Positions 9,755 through 16,497 of a stretch of DNA of 64,000 nucleotides are shown here, piece by piece. This stretch comes from JAFKFH01 sp017307375. Its GTDB lineage: Bacteria > Pseudomonadota > Alphaproteobacteria > Ferrovibrionales > Ferrovibrionaceae. The stretch lies in assembly GCA_965229335.1 (NCBI GenBank), contig OZ245874.1, forward strand, positions 496,001 to 560,000, in the 5' to 3' direction. The stretch's first letter is position 1. Each line of letters begins with the position of its first letter. Below the pieces are notes generated by a model. The model was not told the DNA's origin. It worked only from the letters and a program-made list of their open reading frames with translations, and ran no database searches. The translations under genes and the position numbers were made by a program.

Positions 9755-9795
9755 GAGGAAAACGTCGGTCTGCCGATGGCAGTCGGCAGACCGAC
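9755..9795 (-). terminator. Perfect 13-bp hairpin with T-rich tail after the periplasmic-protein gene
   Basis: GTCGGTCTGCCGA and TCGGCAGACCGAC form a perfect 13-base stem (9764-9776 and 9783-9795) with a six-base loop. On the minus strand it is followed by GTTTTCCTCC. It begins 7 bases after the stop of the gene at 9802, so it looks like an intrinsic terminator or attenuator between that gene and the sORF-redoxin pair. Confidence 0.7.
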
Positions 9796-9801
9796 ACCTG
9801 A

Positions 9802-10518
9802 TCATCTGGCCGGCATCACCCGGCCGGGCAGCGTCAGGCGGCCCGACGCGATCTTGAAGACGTCGGCGACACAGAGCAGCGGGGCATGCAGGTTGGCGTT
9901 GACCTTAAGCCCGCCGGTCACGCCGTCATAGGCGGCGCCGGCAATGCCCCCGATCAGGCTCAGCGGTATCTCGACCTCGACCGTATTGCCGCTCAGCGTC
10001 GTCGGGTAGTCCGGGCTGTCGATCAGCAGCGGTACGTTCGGCCAGGTCGCCGGCAGCCTCGGGCTGGCGCCCTTCGGAATGTCGACGACCTTCAGCCCGC
10101 CGCCGCAGGCCTTGTCCTCGGCCAGCACGACCCAATGCGGATGCCAGCGCTCGCGGTTCTTGCCGCCGAAGGCCGCATCGTCGAAATCGGGATGGAACGT
10201 CACGGCCAGCGCGACGGTCCCCTGCGCCTTGTCGAAGCCGATCTCGCCCGAATCGAGGGAGGTCGGCCAGACATAGGCATAGACTTCCGCATTTTCGAAT
10301 TTGCCGGTCGCCGCCGGCGTGTCGTGGCCGGCCTTGCCGCGCACCCGGGTGGTGAAGACGGCCTTGTCGCCGTTGGTCACGATCCGGGTCTCGACGATAT
10401 CGAACGAGGCGCTGACGGCCTCGGACGGGTCGGTCGCGACCGGGTGGCCGAGGGCGAGGGGCGAAAGAAGGGACGTGCCGCCGGCGACGAGGGCGGCAGC
10501 CAACCAGTTCCGTGACAT
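9802..10518 (-). CDS. Exported (periplasmic) protein of unknown function in the MarR-redoxin locus
   Basis: A 238-residue protein with a clear Sec signal peptide (MSRNWLAAALVAGGTSLLSP, cleavage probably after LALG or nearby). The mature beta-rich protein is of no family I can name. Two cysteines (in AEDKACGGG and LLCVADVF) could form a disulfide. The start is fixed by the signal peptide and an AAGGAA ribosome site about 9 bases upstream; open frame further upstream is only opposite the MarR gene. It follows the MarR gene by 38 bases and is followed by a strong hairpin. Operon position suggests it is controlled by that MarR protein. Confidence 0.75.
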   Translation of the reverse strand: MSRNWLAAALVAGGTSLLSPLALGHPVATDPSEAVSASFDIVETRIVTNGDKAVFTTRVRGKAGHDTPAATGKFENAEVYAYVWPTSLDSGEIGFDKAQGTVALAVTFHPDFDDAAFGGKNRERWHPHWVVLAEDKACGGGLKVVDIPKGASPRLPATWPNVPLLIDSPDYPTTLSGNTVEVEIPLSLIGGIAGAAYDGVTGGLKVNANLHAPLLCVADVFKIASGRLTLPGRVMPAR

Positions 10519-10533
10519 GAGAGTCTGTTCCTT

Positions 10534-10547
10534 TTGCCTGGAGGGGG
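10534..10547 (-). promoter_or_regulatory. Shared leader element, copy 2
   Basis: The minus strand reads CCCCCTCCAGGCAA, ending 15 bases before the ATG of the periplasmic gene, identical over 14 bases to the element before the sORF-redoxin unit. It lies inside the 38-base gap after the MarR stop, so if it is a promoter part the periplasmic gene could be transcribed separately from marR. Confidence 0.5.
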
Positions 10548-10556
10548 AATTTCCAC

Positions 10557-11207
10557 CTATCCGTTGACGAATGCGGTCCAGGTGGCAGCCCGGGCCGCCG
10601 GATCGGCGGTTTCGTGCTCGCGGCAATCGACCCTGAGATCTCGAGGGCCGAAGGCCGCGTCGACGAAGGCGCAGTGATGCGGCGTCGCCGCATCGTCGTG
10701 AACATGTGGCCGGAAATGGCGGCAGGTGGCGCACATCCGCTGGATCGGGATGGCACCGGTCTCCTGCAGGTTGCGGATGACCTTGACCAGCGACAGCAGC
10801 AGCCTTTCCTGCTCGGCCCGGTCGAGACCCGCCACCGCGGCGACCGTGGCGCCGGGGGCGTCGTAAGTCCGATGCAGCAAGGCCAGGCCGGACTCGGTGA
10901 TGGTCACGCCGACCGCCCGGCGGTCGGCCTGGGAGGCCGCGCGGCGGACATGGCCCTTGCGTTCCAGTGCGGATATCGCATCGGTCGCCGTCGGCTGGGT
11001 GACCCCGAGATCGGCGGCGATCTCCTTGACCCGCATCGCGACCGGGTCGCGCCCGGCGACGAAACGCAGCACATGCAGTTGCGTGGGAGTGAGCCCGCCG
11101 ATCTCGGCGGCCTGCCATTCGTCCGCTCGCATCGCCGTGGCAATGCGGGCCAGCCCATCGGCGATGCGGGCGGGCAATGGGCGGGAGGCGGGGGCGTCGG
11201 TGCTCAT
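10557..11207 (-). CDS. MarR-family regulator with C-terminal Cys/His cluster
   Basis: A 216-residue regulator. Residues about 35-145 form a winged helix-turn-helix of the MarR type (LGVTQPTATDAISALERKGH recognition region, then RRAVGVTITESG wing). Beyond residue 155 the protein extends past the usual MarR end with C159-x2-C162, H164, H168, H170, H177-H178-C179, C195 and H198. This pattern could bind zinc, iron or another metal, or sense redox state. It is first in an operon-like group with the periplasmic protein, sORF and redoxin. A palindrome overlaps its promoter region, consistent with autoregulation. Confidence 0.87.
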   Translation of the reverse strand: MSTDAPASRPLPARIADGLARIATAMRADEWQAAEIGGLTPTQLHVLRFVAGRDPVAMRVKEIAADLGVTQPTATDAISALERKGHVRRAASQADRRAVGVTITESGLALLHRTYDAPGATVAAVAGLDRAEQERLLLSLVKVIRNLQETGAIPIQRMCATCRHFRPHVHDDAATPHHCAFVDAAFGPRDLRVDCREHETADPAARAATWTAFVNG

Positions 11208-11215
11208 GGGGTTAA

Positions 11216-11234
11216 TATATAGGAGTACTATATA
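11216..11234. promoter_or_regulatory. Probable MarR operator
   Basis: A perfect inverted repeat, TATATAG-GAGTA-CTATATA, begins 9 bases upstream of the MarR start in a short AT-rich stretch. MarR proteins commonly bind 16-20 base palindromes that cover their own promoter. Binding here is inferred from position. Confidence 0.6.
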
Positions 11235-11286
11235 ATTATCAACACCGCGGACCCTATTGCTGGAGCTGCAGGTAGAGTGACCAAAA

Positions 11287-11313
11287 CTTACAAATATACG
11301 CTATAACTGTAAG
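11287..11313. promoter_or_regulatory. CTTACA...TGTAAG inverted repeat upstream of the beta-helix gene
   Basis: Six-base arms CTTACA and TGTAAG are separated by 15 AT-rich bases, immediately upstream of the possible translation starts of the exported beta-helix gene. It may be an operator; the factor is unknown. Confidence 0.35.
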
Positions 11314-11390
11314 CATTGGCTGTGACAAAAACGGGTCGCGACAAGGCGGTCCGAGAGGGGCTGCCGATACAGCCACGGAGCGGGAAGACA

Positions 11391-12572
11391 GTGGATCGGC
11401 GCAGCTTCTTTGCGGCGGGGGCGACGGCTGCGGCCGTCGGAACGACGGGGATCACGGTGGCCCGCGCGACCGGCCTGCCGGCATCGTCGGGGGGCATGTC
11501 GATCCTCGATTTCGGGGCGGTCGGCGACGGTGTCACCGACGACAGCGCGGCTTTCAACGCCGCGCTGAAGGCGGCGGCCAGCTACGGCCGGGCGATCTTC
11601 GTGCCGGGGCTGACCTATGCGATCGCCCGGCCGATCGTCTTTTCGTCGACGCAGGATGCCGCGCGGTCGTGGGGGCTGCGCTGCGACGGGGCCACCCTGG
11701 TCTCGCGCCTCGCCGGCGGTGCCGACGTCATGACGCTGATCGCCAACAATACCGTGCGCTATTTCCGCCTGACCGGGGGGCTGTCGATCGTCGGGTCGGG
11801 CCAGGACGGCAACGGCCTGCGGCTGTTCGCCCCGGGCGGCACCCCCTGCCTCTACAATATGCTGATCGAGGGCCTGTCGGTCGAACGGGTCGGCGGGCAC
11901 GGCCTGCTGTTCGAGGGCAACGTCTTCGAGGGCACGGTCCAGAACAGCTATTTCCAGGATTGCGGCGGGAACGGCGCGACCTTCGCCCATTCGTGCGGCG
12001 GCGTGGTCTCGGCGATCAACGTCAACGGTTGCTATTTCAGCCAGAACGGCGGCCACGGCCTGGCCGCGACCAATTTCGACGGCGAATACGGCGGCACCAC
12101 CGACGTGCGCGTCCATGGCGGCTATTGCCGCGACAACCATGGCTACGGCTTCTACTACAACAACGGCACCGGCGCCGGTGCGATCGAGCAGGTCGGGTTC
12201 GAGAACAACTGCCGGGGCCTCGCCCCCGGCGACCCGAACGGGGCCCATGTCTACGGCCTGTCCTCGATGTATCTGCGCAACTGCTCGGGCCACAACATGC
12301 ATGGCGGCGCCACCTACCTGCTGCGCGGCTGGTTTTCCGGTCTGACCGTGCTGGAAGGCTGCGCCCAGTCGGCTGCCGGCGCGGCGGCGGCCACCGGGGC
12401 CACGCGGCTGGTCCAGATCAACGGCAATGCGCAGGGCCATGTGCGGATGCGCAATTGCAACGGCGGCATCGACGTCGCGCCGGGCTCGGCCTGCAGCTGG
12501 GCGGCGGAAAGCTCGGCCGGGCCGACGCCGCGCGGCATGCTGAGCTACACGAGCGCGCTGGCGAGCGCCTGA
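11391..12572 (+). CDS. Tat-exported right-handed beta-helix protein (pectate-lyase-like superfamily)
   Basis: A 393-residue protein from this start. It opens with a twin-arginine signal (DRRSFFAAGATAAAVG), then LDFGAVGDGVTDDSAAFNAAL, the classic start of the pectate-lyase-3/glycosyl hydrolase 28-type beta-helix (residues about 38-57). Repeated Asn/Gly-rich coils follow (such as NVNGCYFSQNGGHGL and RNCSGHNMHGG). GTG 11391 was chosen because GGAG-rich sequence precedes it and the Tat motif follows at once; TTG 11316 or GTG 11322 would add a longer N-region. A polysaccharide-active or surface role is likely, but the catalytic class cannot be told. It has no same-strand neighbour and converges on a secreted protein gene. 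Confidence 0.82.
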   Translation: MDRRSFFAAGATAAAVGTTGITVARATGLPASSGGMSILDFGAVGDGVTDDSAAFNAALKAAASYGRAIFVPGLTYAIARPIVFSSTQDAARSWGLRCDGATLVSRLAGGADVMTLIANNTVRYFRLTGGLSIVGSGQDGNGLRLFAPGGTPCLYNMLIEGLSVERVGGHGLLFEGNVFEGTVQNSYFQDCGGNGATFAHSCGGVVSAINVNGCYFSQNGGHGLAATNFDGEYGGTTDVRVHGGYCRDNHGYGFYYNNGTGAGAIEQVGFENNCRGLAPGDPNGAHVYGLSSMYLRNCSGHNMHGGATYLLRGWFSGLTVLEGCAQSAAGAAAATGATRLVQINGNAQGHVRMRNCNGGIDVAPGSACSWAAESSAGPTPRGMLSYTSALASA

Positions 12573-12576
12573 GGCG

Positions 12577-13164
12577 TCAGCGCGGCGGGTAGAGGGTGTA
12601 GAAGATCTGCAGCCTGGCTCGTCGCGGCCGGTCCGACCGGTTGATGAACACCGCGGTCGCCGCCTTCATCGCGCGGCCGCCCTGGATCAGCACCTCGTCC
12701 TCGAACCCTGCCCCGTCGATCCCGCAATCGGCGGCGGGCAGGCACGGGCGGAAGTCGCCGTCCATCTCGGCCGCCCACAGCCGCGGCGCCAGCACCGCCG
12801 CGTCCGGCGGCAGCGGCGCGATCAGCGGCGTGCAGGCGACGCCCGCCATGATCCGCGGTCCGAAAACATCCTTGTTGTCGGGCATCGACGCGCCGCCGGA
12901 GATCATCATCCCGCGCAGCGCGTCGGTCGTCTCGTCCATGCAGCCGGGCCTTTCCGGGCCGCCGGCCGGCCCGGGCGGCACCGTCACCGTCATCTCCAGC
13001 GCCATCATCCGCTGCCGGCCGCAATCGGGCGGCGGGTCCAGCGCCCGGCAGGCCGGCATCGTCCGGGTCTGGCCCAGCGCCGGGCCGGCGGCGAGCAGCG
13101 CCGTGAGGATCAGGACGGCTGCCGCAGCGGTTGACGTCGGCCGGAAAGGGTGAGGGCAAAACAT
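12577..13164 (-). CDS. Secreted protein of unknown function
   Basis: A 195-residue protein with a convincing Sec signal peptide (HPFRPTSTAAAAVLILTALL, cleavage near ALGQ). The mature part contains about six cysteines (for example MPACRALDPPPDCG and RPCLPAADCG), consistent with periplasmic disulfides. The C-terminus (AVFINRSDRPRRARLQIFYTL) is beta-rich. The start is placed at the ATG before the signal peptide; an ATG 54 bases upstream would spoil it. It ends four bases from the stop of the convergent beta-helix gene. I do not recognise the family. Confidence 0.65.
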   Translation of the reverse strand: MFCPHPFRPTSTAAAAVLILTALLAAGPALGQTRTMPACRALDPPPDCGRQRMMALEMTVTVPPGPAGGPERPGCMDETTDALRGMMISGGASMPDNKDVFGPRIMAGVACTPLIAPLPPDAAVLAPRLWAAEMDGDFRPCLPAADCGIDGAGFEDEVLIQGGRAMKAATAVFINRSDRPRRARLQIFYTLYPPR

Positions 13165-13319
13165 CGATTCACACTGCTTCACTCGCCGCGGGTCCGCAAT
13201 CGGGGGACAGTGGAACATGCGGGCACCGGCGGATGAGGATCCATGACCATGAGGATAGCGGCAAGCGCCAGACTTTCGGGTCAGGCCCCGGCTGGCTCCA
13301 GCCGGCAGGCGCGGTTTGG

Positions 13320-13799
13320 ATGCGCATTCTGATGATTCTGATTCCCGGCGACCGGGCCATGCGCCCGGTGCTGCGGCTGGGCTCGTTCGTCGGGCCCTAT
13401 TACGCCTTTCGCGACGCCGGCGCCGAGGTCGTGCTGGCGTCGCCCGCGGGCGGGTTCCCGTGGCTGGGGCCGGCCACCGACGAGCCGGAAGCCGCCAGTG
13501 CCGCACTCGACCGCTTCCGCGCCGATCATCCGGCCCGCGCGGATCTCACCGATACCCTCGACTTCGACCAGGTCTACGACGAGGACTTCGAGGCCGCGCT
13601 GTGTCTCGGCGCCCCGCGCCCGCCCGGGGCGCGGGCCTTGATCGCAGCCTTTCTTCGCGCGGGCAAGCCGGTCGCGGTGATTCCGTCAATGCCGCAACTG
13701 CCGGCGCAAGGCATCGGTGACGGCCTCGTCATCACCGGTGACGATGCAGCCGCCGGCCTCCGGGCGGCCGCAGCGCTGCTCGGGGCGTTGAAGGGCTGA
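13320..13799 (+). CDS. Degenerate DJ-1/PfpI-like protein
   Basis: A 159-residue protein that follows the DJ-1/PfpI plan: an N-terminal strand (MRILMILIPGD), the GAEVVLASPAGG segment near residues 38-49, a DFDQVYDEDFEAAL segment where the family has its P-x-D-x-D-A-L, and a C-terminal GKPVAVI strand. The family nucleophile Cys, which should follow that strand, is absent (sequence continues PSMPQLPAQG). The protein is also short for the family. Codon use is normal for the region. It may be a non-catalytic homologue. It ends four bases before treY on the opposite strand. Confidence 0.6.
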   Translation: MRILMILIPGDRAMRPVLRLGSFVGPYYAFRDAGAEVVLASPAGGFPWLGPATDEPEAASAALDRFRADHPARADLTDTLDFDQVYDEDFEAALCLGAPRPPGARALIAAFLRAGKPVAVIPSMPQLPAQGIGDGLVITGDDAAAGLRAAAALLGALKG

Positions 13800-13803
13800 C
13801 CGC

Positions 13804-16497
13804 TCAGCCGGGCCTGCCGCCGTGCAGTAGCGCGACCGGGAGGCCGCCGAGAATCTCCCGCAACGCCAGCCTGCCACCGGCGGCCAGCGCGGCCGAGCCG
13901 CAGAGAACGTCGACGAAGCTGTCGATCGCGAGATCGTCCGGCAGCAGCACCGCGGTATCGCCCCAGCCTTCCGGCGGCACCAGCGGCGCCCCGTCCTGCG
14001 GCAGCAGCCGCGCCGCCAGGCGGGTGACGACCGTGATCACGACCTCCGTATCGCTTGCCCGCAGAAAGGCCATGGCATGGCCGGCCAGGTCGCCCTGCAC
14101 CGCCAACGGCCGGTAGAGGCCGTCGGCGAACAGGGCGGGTGCGGTCTTGCGCAGCGCCAGCGCCCGCGCGATGACCGCCTGCTTGACCCGGCCGTCGCGC
14201 CAGTCGGCCAGCAGGTCGCGCGGCGAGGCCCCGGCAGCCAGCGCGGTGGCGCGTGCGTCGTAGTCGACCGGACGCCTGTTATCGGGATCGGCCAGGCTGA
14301 GGTCCCAGAAGTCGCAGCCCTGGTAGAGGTCGGGCATGCCGGGGACGGTGAGGCGCAGCAGCGTCGCCGCCAGGCCGTTGACCGCCCCCGCCGGGGCGAT
14401 CCGGCGGGCGAACGCCTCGATCTCGGCGCGGAGGCGATGGCCGTCGCGGCCGCAGATCAGGTTCTCGGTGAATTCCCGGGCGCCTTGCTCATAACCCTCG
14501 TCGGGTGCCGTCCAGTTCGATCGCCGCTTGGCTTCGCGTACCGCCTTGCGCTGCCAGTCGACGATACGGGCGGCAAAGGCTTCGTCGGCATGGCCGGCGC
14601 ATGGCCAGGCGCCGACGAGGGTCTGATACAGCATCAACTCGTCCGCGGGTGCCGGCACGGGCCCGTCCGCGCCCGGCGTGCGTAACGGGGCCGACAGGTT
14701 GCGCCAGCGGCCGACGGCATCGCGCCATTCCGGTGCCAGTTCGCTCAGCACGGCCAGCCGGGCGCGGACATCCTCGCCGCGCTTGTGGTCATGGGTGGCG
14801 CTCGCCAGCATCGCATTCGGAAAATGCTCGCGACGGCGGCGGCAGGCCTCGTGGAAACCCTGGACGCCCAGGGCGAACTCTCCCGGATCCGATCCGACCT
14901 CGTTGCGCGAGATCAGCCGGCCATAGCGATAGAACGCGGTGTCCTCGACCGATTTGGCCGTCACCGGTGCCGTCAGTTGCTCGAAGCGGGCGATCAGGGT
15001 CGGCTCGGGCCGGCCGGTCAAGCGATCGAGAACGTAGTCGAGGGCGGGCCGGTCGGCGACGGCCACTGTCCGCCCGGCGGCCGCCGCGGCGCCGTCGATC
15101 AGCCGGCGGTCGCGGGCGTCGGGTCCGGCAGGCGTCAGGTAGGTGCGATAGACCGGGAAATGGACGACGAGTTCGGCCAATGCCCGGCGCAGCCCGGCCA
15201 GGGTCAGGTCGCGCCGGACCGCTTCCAGGCGCATCTGGCGATGGAAGGCACGCGCCGCACGGTCGAGTTCGGCACCGAGCGACTGGGCCAGGATCTGGTG
15301 CTTGGCCGCATGCACCTCCGCGGCGAAATCGCCGTCCTCGCCGGTCGCATCCGACCACAGCGCGGTCAGCGCCGCCTCGCCGTCCCGGTCGTGCAGCAGG
15401 GCGCCGACCTCGGCCATGAAATCGTAGCCCGAGGTGCCGTCGATCGCCCAGGTCGCCGGCAACGTCTCGCCGCTGCCCAGGATCTTTTCAACGACCAGAT
15501 AGGCGGGGCCGTCGCGCAACCCCTCCAGCCGACCCCGCAACCGGCGGCAATAGCCGGTCGGATCGGCCAGGCCGTCGACATGATCGATGCGCAGGCCGTC
15601 GATCACTCCCTCGGCATAGAGGCGCAGCGGCAGGGCATGGACCGCGTCGAATACCTCAGGCCGCTCGATGCGCAGTCCGGCAAGGCCGGCAATGTCGAAG
15701 AAGCGTCGCCAGTTGATCTCGTCGGCGGCGGTGCGCCACCAGGCCAGGCGATAGTGCTGGCGTTCCAGCAGGTCGTGCAGCCGGGCGCGGCCAGCCATGC
15801 CGGGGCCAAAGGCCTGCAGGGCGCGGGCCACCTCGCCCCCTGCCCGGGCCGTCACCTGGGCAAGCGCCGCCTTGACCGCGCGCGCGTCGCCGGGCCTGGC
15901 GAAGGGGCCGGCCAGCTCCCGCTGCAGCGGCGGGGGCAGGTGGGCGAAGATCTTCCGATAATCCTGCGGCCGTATCGGAAAACGGTGCTCGCCGTAGCCG
16001 ACGAAGAATTCGCCGGCAGCCCCATCGATCTGCAACACCAGCGCGCCCGACTCCAGCGCCTCGCCATAGGGCGTGCCGAGGAAGGGGGCGAGCAGGCGGC
16101 CGCGCAGCGTCTCTTCCGGCGGATGCCAGTCGATGTCGAAGAAGTCGGCATAGGGGCTGGCCTGCCCCCATTCCAGGACGTCGAGCCACCAGCCGTTCTC
16201 GGAACCGCCGACACCCATGTGGTTGGGCACGATGTCGAGAATCAGGCCCATGCCGCGCGCCTTGAGCGCCGCGGCCAGCCGGCGCAGTGCCGCCTCGCCG
16301 CCCAGCTCGGGATTGATCACGCCGAAATCGACGACGTCGTAGCCGTGGGTCGACCCGGCCCGGGCGCGGGTCAGCGGCGAGGCGTAGACATGGCTGACGC
16401 CCAGCCCGGCGATGTAGTCGATGCGGGCCAACGCATCGTCCAGCGTGAACGCGCGATGGAACTGCAGGCGAAGGGTGGCGCGCGGTGGCTTGGTCAT
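13804..16497 (-). CDS. treY: Maltooligosyl trehalose synthase TreY
   Basis: An 897-residue GH13 enzyme that isomerises the reducing-end alpha-1,4 linkage of maltodextrins to alpha,alpha-1,1. TreZ then releases trehalose. TreY landmarks: ATLRLQFHRAFTLDDA at the N-terminus, the DIVPNHMGV region near residue 93, the nucleophile region GLRIDHVDGLADPTGY, ATHDHKRGEDVRARLAVLSE, and PDLYQGCDFWDLSLADPDNR toward the C-terminus. It is the last of seven overlapping genes; its ATG overlaps the malQ stop (ATGA). Full length for the family. Confidence 0.96.
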   Translation of the reverse strand: MTKPPRATLRLQFHRAFTLDDALARIDYIAGLGVSHVYASPLTRARAGSTHGYDVVDFGVINPELGGEAALRRLAAALKARGMGLILDIVPNHMGVGGSENGWWLDVLEWGQASPYADFFDIDWHPPEETLRGRLLAPFLGTPYGEALESGALVLQIDGAAGEFFVGYGEHRFPIRPQDYRKIFAHLPPPLQRELAGPFARPGDARAVKAALAQVTARAGGEVARALQAFGPGMAGRARLHDLLERQHYRLAWWRTAADEINWRRFFDIAGLAGLRIERPEVFDAVHALPLRLYAEGVIDGLRIDHVDGLADPTGYCRRLRGRLEGLRDGPAYLVVEKILGSGETLPATWAIDGTSGYDFMAEVGALLHDRDGEAALTALWSDATGEDGDFAAEVHAAKHQILAQSLGAELDRAARAFHRQMRLEAVRRDLTLAGLRRALAELVVHFPVYRTYLTPAGPDARDRRLIDGAAAAAGRTVAVADRPALDYVLDRLTGRPEPTLIARFEQLTAPVTAKSVEDTAFYRYGRLISRNEVGSDPGEFALGVQGFHEACRRRREHFPNAMLASATHDHKRGEDVRARLAVLSELAPEWRDAVGRWRNLSAPLRTPGADGPVPAPADELMLYQTLVGAWPCAGHADEAFAARIVDWQRKAVREAKRRSNWTAPDEGYEQGAREFTENLICGRDGHRLRAEIEAFARRIAPAGAVNGLAATLLRLTVPGMPDLYQGCDFWDLSLADPDNRRPVDYDARATALAAGASPRDLLADWRDGRVKQAVIARALALRKTAPALFADGLYRPLAVQGDLAGHAMAFLRASDTEVVITVVTRLAARLLPQDGAPLVPPEGWGDTAVLLPDDLAIDSFVDVLCGSAALAAGGRLALREILGGLPVALLHGGRPG

